Below the pieces are notes generated by a model. That model worked only from the letters and a program-made list of their open reading frames with translations, ran no database searches and was not told the DNA's origin. Positions 7,720 to 13,406 of a DNA stretch of 13,406 nucleotides are shown in pieces. Both the position numbers and the translations under genes were made by a program. The stretch is taken from NCBI GenBank assembly GCA_022567875.1, contig JADFGB010000008.1, positions 1-13,406 on the forward strand, given 5' to 3'. The DNA is from Bacteroidota bacterium (lineage in GTDB: Bacteria; Bacteroidota; Ignavibacteria; Ignavibacteriales; Ignavibacteriaceae). Within the stretch, counting starts at the first letter, position 1, and each line of letters starts with the position of its first letter.

Positions 7720-8598
7720 ATGGCAACATTAAGAGACATAAAATTAAGAATAAAAGGTATTACTAATACTTCAAAGATTACAAATGCCATGAAAATGATT
7801 TCCGCTGCTAAACTTAGAAAAGCACAAGAAAGAGTAATTAGCGCACGACCCTATGCACACAAAATATCTTCTATGATGTCTCACTTAGTAACTGAAGAAG
7901 ATTACACTTTTGTTCCTTTGCTTGAAAGAAGAGAAATAAAAAATGTTGCCGTAGTAGTTATTACCGCTGACAGAGGATTATGCGGAGCTTTTAATAATAA
8001 TATTATTAAAGAAACAAACAGACTAATTGATGAAGACCTTTCTTCAATTGGTGCAAAAACTCAGCTATTATGTGTGGGTAAAAAAGGATACGATTATTTT
8101 AAAAAAGGAGAAATACCTGTTTTAGACAAAATGATAGGCGTTTTTTCTTCTTTAGATTTTAATACAACTAACCAGATTAGTGAAATCCTTGTTTCAGGTT
8201 ATTTACAGAAAAAGATTGATAAAATAATTTTTGTATACAACAAATTCAAATCTATTATTCAACAAAAAATTGTTAGCGAAACTTTTTTACCTATTTCAAT
8301 TGAAACTCAAAATGAAGAAGAATCATCGACAGCTGTACATTATATATTTGAACCAGGTAAAAAAGAAATACTTGAATATTTATTACCCAAGCATTTAAAT
8401 GCTCAAATTTTGAGAATGCTTTTGGATTCTAATGCATCAGAACTTGGTGCAAGAATGACTGCTATGGATAATGCAACAACTAACGCAAAAGAGTTAATCA
8501 GAACTCTAAAAATTACTTACAATAAGGAAAGACAGGCAGCAATTACTAAAGAAATTTTAGAAATTGTTTCAGGTGCAAATGCTTTGCGTGAAACTTAA
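7720..8598 (+). CDS. atpG: F1Fo ATP synthase subunit gamma
   Basis: Gamma is the central rotor shaft. The 292-residue product has the conserved N-terminal helix (ATLRDIKLRIKGITNTSKITNAMKMISAAKLRKAQ, residues 2-36 in the familiar order), the Rossmann-like middle with VVITADRGLCGAFN (about 78-91), and the conserved C-terminal helix with SELGARMTAMDNATTNA and a final ITKEILEIVSGANAL. The gene ends the atp cluster: no beta (atpD) or epsilon (atpC) gene follows, and ffh begins 41 bases later. The split arrangement is known from Bacteroidota and Chlorobiota, where atpDC sits elsewhere. Confidence 0.97.
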   Translation: MATLRDIKLRIKGITNTSKITNAMKMISAAKLRKAQERVISARPYAHKISSMMSHLVTEEDYTFVPLLERREIKNVAVVVITADRGLCGAFNNNIIKETNRLIDEDLSSIGAKTQLLCVGKKGYDYFKKGEIPVLDKMIGVFSSLDFNTTNQISEILVSGYLQKKIDKIIFVYNKFKSIIQQKIVSETFLPISIETQNEEESSTAVHYIFEPGKKEILEYLLPKHLNAQILRMLLDSNASELGARMTAMDNATTNAKELIRTLKITYNKERQAAITKEILEIVSGANALRET

Positions 8599-8639
8599 TG
8601 ATAATAACAAGTTCTTTAATAGAGTAAAAAGTAGAAATT

Positions 8640-9518
8640 ATGTTTGAAGATTTATCTCTCAAACTTGAAAAAGCCCTTAAAAAAGTTACTGGACAGGGCA
8701 AACTGACTGAAAGTAATATTTCAGATACATTAAGGGAAATTAGACGTGTTCTTTTAGATGCTGATGTTAATTATAAGATAGCAAAAGATTTTATTGAGAA
8801 AGTATCCATAAAAGCTTTAGGCAAAGATGTCCTTAGTTCAATCACTCCCGGGCAACTAATTACAAAAATTTTACACGATGAACTAACTGATCTTTTAGGA
8901 AGTGAACACAGTCAACTTAAATTAAATTCTTCTGGAATTACAGTAATTTTAATAGTTGGACTTCAAGGTTCTGGTAAAACAACTTTTTCTGCAAAATTAG
9001 CTAATAAGCTTAAAGCTCAGAAAAGAAGAGTTCTACTTGTAGCTGCAGATGTTTATAGACCGGCGGCGATAGAACAATTAAAAATTTTGGGCGAACAAAT
9101 TGATGTACCTGTTTTTTCAGTTCTTGAAAAAGATGCTGTGAAAGCAGCAAAGGATTCTTTAAAAGAAGCTAAAATAAATAATTTAGATACTGTAATAATT
9201 GATACTGCAGGTCGCCTTCATGTAGATGAAAATATGATGGCTGAAATTTCTAAAATTAAAGAAATAGTAAATCCTGCTGAAACATTATTTGTAGTTGATT
9301 CAATGACCGGGCAGGACGCTATAAACTCTGCCAAAATATTTAATGAATCTGTTGATTTTGATGGGATTGTTCTTACCAAATTAGATGGTGATGCGAGAGG
9401 CGGTGTGGCACTCTCTATTAAATCTATAATAGGAAAACCAATAAAATTTGTCAGTAATGGTGAATTGCTAAAAGATTTGGAAGAGTTTTATCCTGATAGA
9501 ATGGCTTCAAGAATTTGA
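8640..9518 (+). CDS. ffh: Signal recognition particle protein Ffh, NG (GTPase) domain, ended by an in-frame TGA
   Basis: Ffh binds signal peptides as they leave the ribosome and, with 4.5S RNA and FtsY, brings them to the membrane. This 292-residue part has the N domain (about 1-85) and the GTPase domain with all its motifs: GLQGSGKTT (107-115), the DVYRPAAIEQL insertion-box motif (137-147), DTAGR (188-192) and TKLDGDARGG (246-255). It ends FYPDRMASRI and then meets TGA at 9516-9518, where the family normally continues with a residue followed by G-x-G-D. The same frame continues after the TGA with the complete M domain to 9965. Together the two parts would make 441 residues including the TGA position, the normal Ffh length. 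There is no clear Shine-Dalgarno before the ATG. See the separate entries for the stop and the M domain. Confidence 0.93.
   Translation: MFEDLSLKLEKALKKVTGQGKLTESNISDTLREIRRVLLDADVNYKIAKDFIEKVSIKALGKDVLSSITPGQLITKILHDELTDLLGSEHSQLKLNSSGITVILIVGLQGSGKTTFSAKLANKLKAQKRRVLLVAADVYRPAAIEQLKILGEQIDVPVFSVLEKDAVKAAKDSLKEAKINNLDTVIIDTAGRLHVDENMMAEISKIKEIVNPAETLFVVDSMTGQDAINSAKIFNESVDFDGIVLTKLDGDARGGVALSIKSIIGKPIKFVSNGELLKDLEEFYPDRMASRI
9516..9518 (+). other. ffh: In-frame TGA codon inside ffh
   Basis: The frame is identical before and after this codon, so a single substitution explains it and no indel is needed. Neighbouring residues are RI before it and GKGDIVSLVEKAQ after it. Bacterial Ffh proteins usually have leucine here (RILGMGD in E. 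coli), and TTA to TGA is a one-base change; TGG to TGA is another. TGA acts as the normal stop of several other genes in this window, so genome-wide reassignment is unlikely. Confidence 0.9.
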
Positions 9519-9965
9519 GGTAAAGGTGATATTGTTTCGCTTGTTGAAAAGGCACAAGGAACCATTGATGAGCGTGAAGTTAAAAAATTAGAAGAGAAAC
9601 TAAAACATAATAAATTTGATTTTGATGATTTTCTTAAGCAAATTAAGATGATAAAGAAAATGGGCTCTTTGTCATCGCTCCTTGGAATGATTCCGGGGAT
9701 AAGTGCACAACTAAAAAACGCACAAATTGATGATAATGCTTTTATTAGAATTGAAGCAATAATAAATTCGATGACTCTAAAAGAGAGAGTTTCTCCAAAA
9801 ATTTTGAACGGAGGACGCAGAAAAAGAATAGCAAAAGGTAGTGGCACATCTGTTCAAGATGTAAACAGACTTGTTAAAAAATTTAATGAAATGAAGAAGA
9901 TGATGTCTAAACTGAATAAAAAAGGTTTAACTGATACATCATTTAGTAATTTAAAATTTAATTGA
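9519..9965 (+). pseudogene. ffh: Ffh M domain, downstream of the in-frame TGA and without a usual start codon
   Basis: This open frame encodes the whole M domain that binds signal peptides and SRP RNA. It begins GKGDIVSLVEKAQ, has the methionine-rich helices (for example MIKKMGSLSSLLGMIPG), and carries the RNA-binding helix-turn-helix RRKRIAKGSGTSVQDVNRL, the hallmark of SRP54. It ends with a tandem TGA-TAA stop (9963-9968). No ATG, GTG or TTG occurs in frame until ATG at 9648, which would drop 43 residues including the linker and first helix and has no Shine-Dalgarno. An ATT at 9531 lies 10 bases after a GAGG at 9517-9520, but ATT is a very rare start. I list it as an interrupted gene part; if the TGA is an error or is read through, it is simply the end of ffh. 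Confidence 0.85.
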
Positions 9966-9979
9966 TAATGATAACTATT

Positions 9980-9985
9980 AGGAGG
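9980..9985 (+). promoter_or_regulatory. Full Shine-Dalgarno AGGAGG for rpsP
   Basis: AGGAGG lies 10 bases before the TTG start at 9996. It supports this TTG, whose next codons give the conserved S16 opening [10 protein letters not shown]. Confidence 0.75.
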
Positions 9986-9995
9986 TTATAATAAT

Positions 9996-10538
9996 TTGGC
10001 TGTAAAATTAAGACTAAGAAGAATGGGAAAGAAAAAGCAACCTATTTATAAGGTAGTAGCTGCTGATGTAAGATCACCCCGTGATGGAAAATTTTTGGAA
10101 GCTATAGGTTTATACAACCCGCTTACAAACCCACACACAATTAATATTAATGAAGACAGAGCACTTTATTGGTTAAGTGTTGGTGCTCAGCCAACTGATA
10201 CTGTTAAAAGCTTACTGACACAAAAAGGTATTTTGTTAAAAAGAGAATTGATAAGTCGGGGTTTATCGGAAGATAAAATAGAAGCTGAAATGAGCAATTG
10301 GGCAAAAATGAGAGAGGCTAAGCAAAAAAGCTTAAAAGTTCAAAAGAAAAAATCTAAAAAAGCTGCAGCAAAAGAAGCAATTCAAGCTGAAGTAAAAACC
10401 GAAGAACCTGAAACAAAGGTTGAAGAGACAGAAGTAAAAACCGAAGAACCAGAAATTAAAGAAGACAATAGTAACCAAAGTACGACAGAAGTAAAGGGTA
10501 CTGCTTCTGAGGAAGATACTGAAAAAAAGGAAAATTAA
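9996..10538 (+). CDS. rpsP: 30S ribosomal protein S16 with a long acidic C-terminal tail
   Basis: S16 is an early assembly protein of the 30S subunit. Residues 1 to about 80 are the S16 core, with [22 protein letters not shown] and GLYNPLTNP being diagnostic. The usual length is 80-90 residues, but this protein has 180. The extra half is a Lys/Glu-rich, low-complexity tail: a basic stretch (about 105-125) followed by an acidic Glu/Thr/Lys region with the repeat VKTEEPE occurring twice. Long charged S16 tails are known in Bacteroidota. The tail is expected to be disordered. Translation starts at TTG with a perfect Shine-Dalgarno. It lies at the head of the classic rpsP-khpA-rimM-trmD-rplS run. 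Confidence 0.95.
   Translation: MAVKLRLRRMGKKKQPIYKVVAADVRSPRDGKFLEAIGLYNPLTNPHTININEDRALYWLSVGAQPTDTVKSLLTQKGILLKRELISRGLSEDKIEAEMSNWAKMREAKQKSLKVQKKKSKKAAAKEAIQAEVKTEEPETKVEETEVKTEEPEIKEDNSNQSTTEVKGTASEEDTEKKEN
10389..10455 (+). repeat. In-frame direct repeat in the rpsP tail
   Basis: A 25-base unit at 10389-10413 recurs at 10431-10455 with one mismatch (cct against cca). The spacing is 42 bases, or 14 codons, so the frame is kept. It encodes the repeated VKTEEPE. This looks like a small tandem duplication in low-complexity sequence. Confidence 0.8.
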
Positions 10539-10592
10539 TTTTAGTATATTTCTCTTTTGTACAAATAAATCTAATGTTGCCCTGGTCTAATT

Positions 10593-10599
10593 AAGGAGG
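10593..10599 (+). promoter_or_regulatory. Full Shine-Dalgarno AAGGAGG for khpA
   Basis: AAGGAGG lies 9 bases before the khpA ATG, at the end of a 70-base gap after rpsP. I see no terminator hairpin in that gap. Confidence 0.7.
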
Positions 10600-10608
10600 C
10601 TTCTTTTT

Positions 10609-10842
10609 ATGAAAGAATTCATCGAATTCATTGCTAAACAACTAGTTGATGCACCTGACAACGTTGTTGTTGAAGAGAGTACACCTGAAGAAAATAAAGT
10701 TGTGCTTCAATTAAAAGTGCAAGCTGATGATGTGGGGAAAGTTATAGGAAAACAAGGAAAAACTGCGCAGGCTATGCGAACTCTTCTTACCGCTATAGCT
10801 GCTAAGGGTGGGAAGAGAGCCATATTAGAAATATTGGATTAA
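10609..10842 (+). CDS. khpA: KH-domain RNA-binding protein KhpA
   Basis: A single-KH-domain protein of 77 residues. The family binds RNA broadly and in some bacteria pairs with KhpB (Jag) to influence cell division and envelope genes. The GxxG loop is GKQG (47-50) within VGKVIGKQGKTAQAMRTLL, the clearest mark of the family. The length is standard. Its place between rpsP and rimM is widely conserved and argues for a role in ribosome assembly or translation. Confidence 0.9.
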   Translation: MKEFIEFIAKQLVDAPDNVVVEESTPEENKVVLQLKVQADDVGKVIGKQGKTAQAMRTLLTAIAAKGGKRAILEILD

Positions 10843-10856
10843 AGGAAAATTCCTTT
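10841..10856 (+). repeat. Short perfect hairpin between khpA and rimM
   Basis: AAAGGA and TCCTTT flank an AAAT loop, beginning at the last base of the khpA stop region. A U-rich stretch (acttttattt) follows and leads to the rimM GTG. It could be a weak attenuator or could hide the only AAAGGA-like site before rimM. The stem is only 6 bp, so either role is tentative. Confidence 0.35.
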
Positions 10857-10866
10857 ACTTTTATTT

Positions 10867-11388
10867 GTGACTGATTATTTTCTTATTGGCAAAATTGTTT
10901 CCTCCATCGGAAGAAATGGGACGATAAAAATTATCTCTTATTCAGATTTTAAGGATAGTTTTTTTCAACTTAATGAAATTTATTTGGATTTTTTTGGAGA
11001 TAAAAAATCTTTAAAGTTCGAATCCATTAAAGAAGGGAAAAATTGTTTTTTTGTGAAATTTAAAAATTTCGATTCTGATTTAGAATCAGAAATTTTAATC
11101 GGTAAGAGCATTTTTGTAAATGAAGATGATTTTGTAAAACTGTCGAAAGATCATTCTTTTATAAATGATATAATAGGCAGTAATGTTTTTTGTAATAATG
11201 TTAAAATTGGTGTAGTAAAAAATGTACTTAATTTTCCAGCTAATGATGTATATGTAATTTCTGATTTGGATAACAACGAACGGATGATACCTGCTGTACC
11301 GGATTTTGTGGAAAAATTTGATGTTGATAAAAAGATATTGATATTGAAAAAGGTAGATGAATACTATGAAGATGATGATGAGGATTGA
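10867..11388 (+). CDS. rimM: Ribosome maturation factor RimM
   Basis: RimM assists 30S head assembly and binds S19. The 173-residue product has the N-terminal RimM barrel (opening TDYFLIGKIVSSIGRNGTIKI) and a C-terminal PRC barrel with INDIIGSNV, IGVVKNV, FPANDVYVI and the conserved IPAVPDFV. It ends in an acidic tail (EYYEDDDED). The start is a GTG at 10867, chosen because the conserved N-terminus begins there; no good Shine-Dalgarno is present at the usual distance. The core is diverged from model-organism RimM, but the domain order and the conserved gene neighbours make the call firm. Its 3' end overlaps trmD by up to 32 bases. Confidence 0.9.
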   Translation: MTDYFLIGKIVSSIGRNGTIKIISYSDFKDSFFQLNEIYLDFFGDKKSLKFESIKEGKNCFFVKFKNFDSDLESEILIGKSIFVNEDDFVKLSKDHSFINDIIGSNVFCNNVKIGVVKNVLNFPANDVYVISDLDNNERMIPAVPDFVEKFDVDKKILILKKVDEYYEDDDED

Positions 11389-12070
11389 TATTATTTCTGC
11401 GGTTCCGGACCTGCTTGCAAGCCCTCTAAACAATAGCATATTAAAAAGAGCACAGGATAAGAAAAAAGTAAAAATTGTTGTTCATAATTTAAGAGATTAT
11501 GCTTTAAACAACCACAAACAAATTGATGATAAGCCCTTTGGCGGAGAGCCAGGTATGGTTTTAAAGCCAGAACCTTTTTTTAATTGTATAAATAAATTAA
11601 TCAAAGAAAGGGCATACGACAATATTATTTTTACTACACCAAGAGGAAAGATATTCGACCAAAAAACAGCAAACAGATTTTCTTTGTTCAAAAATATTAT
11701 TATTGTTGCAGGGCATTATAAAGAAATTGATGAAAGAGTAAGAGAAAAATTTGCTACAGAGGAAATATCAATAGGAAATTTTGTTTTAACCGGAGGAGAA
11801 TTACCTGCATTAATGATAATTGATGCTATTGTAAGGTTAATCCCTGGTGTTCTTAATGATAGTGAATCAGCTCTAAATGATTCATTCCAAAATGGAAATG
11901 TGGTTGGAGCACCTTGTTATACAAGACCTTCTGTGTACGATGGAATGAAAGTACCTGATGTCTTGCTTTCGGGTAATAAAAAAGAAATAGAAAAATGGAA
12001 TGAAGAGCAGTCATTAAGATTAACTAAAAAATGGATAGATTTTAATAAAAACGGAGAATATTATGGTTGA
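11357..12070 (+). CDS. trmD: tRNA (guanine-N1-)-methyltransferase TrmD
   Basis: TrmD makes m1G37 in tRNAs that read CNN codons and prevents +1 frameshifts. It is a SPOUT knot enzyme and a dimer. Seen here are [12 protein letters not shown] near the start, [17 protein letters not shown] (57-73), [10 protein letters not shown] (93-102), [11 protein letters not shown] (118-128), the knot segment [21 protein letters not shown] (138-158), and PCYTRP (186-191). The start is uncertain: in-frame ATGs lie at 11357, 11366, 11372, 11375 and 11378. The family usually begins just before RIDII, which favours 11378. Two glycines common in the family are glutamate here (GGEPGM for GGGxGM, and YKE for YEG or YKG). 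Length is otherwise normal. Confidence 0.93.
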   Translation: MNTMKMMMRIDIISAVPDLLASPLNNSILKRAQDKKKVKIVVHNLRDYALNNHKQIDDKPFGGEPGMVLKPEPFFNCINKLIKERAYDNIIFTTPRGKIFDQKTANRFSLFKNIIIVAGHYKEIDERVREKFATEEISIGNFVLTGGELPALMIIDAIVRLIPGVLNDSESALNDSFQNGNVVGAPCYTRPSVYDGMKVPDVLLSGNKKEIEKWNEEQSLRLTKKWIDFNKNGEYYG

Positions 12071-12404
12071 TTTGAATAATTTTTTACCTGAACAAATGAA
12101 AACGGATAATCCAAACTTTAAAGCTGGTGATCATATCCGAGTTCAAGTAAGAGTAATTGAAGGTGATAAGGAAAGGATACAAACATTCGAAGGTGATGTT
12201 ATTAGTTTAAAAGGAAAAGGTGCAAATAAAACTTTCACTGTTAGGAAAATATCGAATGGTGTCGGTGTAGAAAGAATATTTCCATTACATTCACCTACAA
12301 TTGCTAAAATTGATTTAGTTAAAGAAGGTAGTGTAAGAAGGGCAAAATTATATTATCTTAGAAATTTAGCCGGAAAAGCTGCAAGAATTAAGAGTAAATC
12401 ATAA
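12063..12404 (+). CDS. rplS: 50S ribosomal protein L19
   Basis: L19 sits at the interface of the 30S and 50S subunits. The 113-residue protein is of typical length and has the family hallmarks [43 protein letters not shown] (as consecutive conserved blocks) and the ending [20 protein letters not shown]. The ATG overlaps the trmD stop by 8 bases, and GGAG 7 bases before the ATG gives a ribosome binding site inside trmD. This ends the rpsP-trmD-rplS run. Confidence 0.97.
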   Translation: MVDLNNFLPEQMKTDNPNFKAGDHIRVQVRVIEGDKERIQTFEGDVISLKGKGANKTFTVRKISNGVGVERIFPLHSPTIAKIDLVKEGSVRRAKLYYLRNLAGKAARIKSKS

Positions 12405-12459
12405 ATATCAAATTTAATAAGGTTTTTTCCTATTCTATTAATATTTTGATTTTTGTTTT

Positions 12460-12465
12460 TATAAT
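12460..12465 (+). promoter_or_regulatory. Possible -10 box for the RRM gene
   Basis: An exact TATAAT lies in the 121-base gap between rplS and the RRM gene, 61 bases before the GTG. No good -35 is found 16-18 bases upstream, and in such AT-rich DNA TATAAT can arise by chance. Bacteroidota also often use a different promoter form. This is a weak call. Confidence 0.25.
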
Positions 12466-12525
12466 AGTATTTTTAATAGCGGTTTTACCGTAAACTAAAT
12501 TTTTTCATATTTTCAGAGGTCACTA

Positions 12526-12777
12526 GTGAGTAAGAAACTTTTCGTAGGCAGTCTCCCATGGGGAGTTAACGATCAGACGCTACAAGAAACATTTGAAGCA
12601 CATGGTAAAGTTTTATCTGCAAAAGTAGTAACTGATAGATATACCGGGAGATCAAGAGGTTTCGGTTTCGTTGAAATGGAAAACGAAGATGAAGCTAATG
12701 CTGCCATTACAGCCTTAAACAATTCTGAATTAAGTGGTAGGAATATCATTGTTAGTGAGGCAAAGCCAAGAGATTAA
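12526..12777 (+). CDS. Small RRM-domain RNA-binding protein
   Basis: An 83-residue protein made of a single RNA recognition motif. RNP2 is LFVGSLPW (5-12) and RNP1 is RGFGFVEM (44-51), with the aromatic residues that stack on RNA bases in place. Such small RRM proteins occur in cyanobacteria, Bacteroidota and others, often as cold-induced, glycine-tailed proteins; this one lacks a long glycine tail. The start is GTG at 12526, supported by AGAGGT 5 bases upstream. It is preceded by a 121-base gap and followed by a strong terminator, so it may be its own transcription unit. Its RNA targets cannot be read from the sequence. Confidence 0.92.
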   Translation: MSKKLFVGSLPWGVNDQTLQETFEAHGKVLSAKVVTDRYTGRSRGFGFVEMENEDEANAAITALNNSELSGRNIIVSEAKPRD

Positions 12778-12798
12778 TTTTATTTCAAATGGTTTTAT

Positions 12799-12830
12799 AA
12801 AAGCACCTTTTAAAGGTGCTTTTCTTTTTT
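12799..12830 (+). terminator. Rho-independent terminator after the RRM gene
   Basis: AAAAGCACC and GGTGCTTTT form a perfect 9-bp stem (12799-12823) that can extend inward through TTT/AAA. It is followed by CTTTTTT. It begins 21 bases after the RRM stop and closes the long plus-strand run. Confidence 0.9.
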
Positions 12831-12900
12831 AAAAGGATAAAATAAAACGAACCTTTTTTTACCAAACAATATATTTTCAAACATAATAGCTAAAATTTTA

Positions 12901-12940
12901 TTAAAGAAAACAGGCGAAAGATAAAAATTATCTTTCGCCT
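12901..12940 (-). terminator. Rho-independent terminator of the minus-strand dehydrogenase gene
   Basis: AGGCGAAAGATAA and its exact reverse complement (12912-12940) form a 13-bp stem with a 3-base AAA loop. Read on the minus strand it is followed by GTTTTCTTTAA, a U-rich tail. It starts 7 bases after the serA stop. There is no T-run on the plus-strand side, so it mainly serves the minus strand. Confidence 0.85.
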
Positions 12941-12947
12941 AAATTAT

Positions 12948-13406
12948 TTATAAATTTATTAAAGAAACATCAAGAATATCTTCTTCTTTATTAGCTAATT
13001 CTTCAGTAATTTTTACTGATGGTTTTGAATCAAGCATAATTTTGCAGCAAGCTGTTAATTCACCGTCAAAAATAACGTTCTCAATTTCTTGAGCATTAAT
13101 TTTTTCATCACTAAGTAACTGCAAGACTTTTGAAAGTACACCAGGCTTATCAAAATGTCTAATTACTAATTGATATTTTGCTGCAGTAATTTCGCATCGG
13201 TTTATCCAGTTTTTTACTACACCTGTTTTTTTGTATTGCTCAATAATTTTAAATGTCTCTTCTGCAACCGCATTTTGTGCCTGCATGGTAGAAGCACCAA
13301 TATGGTGTGTCACATAAATATTTGGTATTTTAATTAAATCCGAACTAAATTTTCCTTGTTTTTCTTCAGTTTCGTCGTTAAAAACATCAATTACAACTAA
13401 TCTTTT
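12948..13406 (-). CDS. serA: D-3-phosphoglycerate dehydrogenase, C-terminal part with ACT domain
   Basis: The enzyme oxidises 3-phosphoglycerate to 3-phosphohydroxypyruvate, the first step of serine synthesis. The frame is open to the window edge, so about 152 C-terminal residues are seen and the gene begins outside. Reading from the edge: VVIDVF, the end of the NAD-binding domain; VTHHIGASTMQAQ, with the catalytic histidine; the closing helices of the substrate domain; and an ACT domain from about YQLVIRHFDKPGVLSKVLQLLSD onward, which may bind serine as a feedback signal. Related 2-hydroxyacid dehydrogenases share the HIGAST region, but with the C-terminal ACT domain SerA is the best fit. 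It converges on the RRM gene, and each has its own terminator. Confidence 0.88.
   Translation of the reverse strand, partial: KRLVVIDVFNDETEEKQGKFSSDLIKIPNIYVTHHIGASTMQAQNAVAEETFKIIEQYKKTGVVKNWINRCEITAAKYQLVIRHFDKPGVLSKVLQLLSDEKINAQEIENVIFDGELTACCKIMLDSKPSVKITEELANKEEDILDVSLINL

Noticed and set aside
9516..9518. TGA as tryptophan or glycine under an alternative genetic code
   Set aside because: TGA ends bactofilin, atpZ, atpH, rimM and trmD at the normal family lengths, and TGG is used for conserved tryptophans. Only one TGA interrupts a gene.
9516..9560. Selenocysteine at the ffh TGA
   Set aside because: Ffh is not a known selenoprotein, the position is not a redox site, and I see no convincing stem-loop right after the codon.
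11063..11096. Long hairpin TTCTGATT-TAG-AATCAGAA inside rimM
   Set aside because: The stem is good (8 bp) but lies inside a coding region rich in A and T, with no terminator tail and no sign of a regulatory role. It is probably a chance result of codons for Asp, Ser, Glu and Leu.
12421..12433. AGG-TTTTTT-CCT as a terminator for rplS
   Set aside because: The stem is only 3 bp and there is no U-run after it.
1..13406. CRISPR arrays, insertion sequences, tRNA or rRNA genes, prophage or defence genes
   Set aside because: No regular repeat-spacer pattern, transposase, attachment site, structural RNA or defence-type domain was seen. Gaps are short and the genes are conserved housekeeping genes.

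Overview
The window is AT-rich DNA from a Gram-negative bacterium. The envelope genes (lipid A acyltransferase, LPS heptosyltransferase) show the outer membrane. Three features suggest the Bacteroidota/Chlorobiota group, most likely an Ignavibacteria-like lineage: ribosomal protein S16 with a long acidic tail, an ATP synthase operon that stops after the gamma gene, and the run atpG-ffh-rpsP-khpA-rimM-trmD-rplS. This placement is an inference from gene order and family features; no 16S or marker search was possible.

Layout. Positions 1-2855 hold envelope and tRNA-modification genes: the 3' end of a lipid A acyltransferase, a family 9 heptosyltransferase, a TsaC-type threonylcarbamoyl-AMP synthase and a membrane-anchored M23 peptidase. 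A bactofilin (2859-3245) follows. Positions 3242-8598 are the F1Fo ATP synthase cluster atpZ-atpI-atpB-atpE-atpF-atpH-atpA-atpG; atpD and atpC are absent and must lie elsewhere. Positions 8640-12404 carry a translation and secretion block: ffh, rpsP, khpA, rimM, trmD and rplS. A small RRM RNA-binding protein (12526-12777) ends at a strong terminator. The 3' part of a D-3-phosphoglycerate dehydrogenase gene runs in from the right on the minus strand and has its own terminator.

The genes from 1 to 12404 all point the same way, with short gaps or overlaps. I see no convincing terminator between them, so they may form one or a few long transcripts. Shine-Dalgarno strength varies: strong before bactofilin, atpE, rpsP and khpA, and weak or absent before atpH, ffh and rimM.

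The most unusual point is an in-frame TGA at 9516-9518 in ffh, exactly at the linker between the GTPase (NG) and M domains. The reading frame on both sides is intact and otherwise makes a normal-length Ffh. TGA is clearly a stop elsewhere in the window. A base-call error, a real nonsense mutation, local readthrough and a split SRP54 therefore all remain open. Apart from this I see no undescribed system; most of the window is conserved housekeeping sequence.
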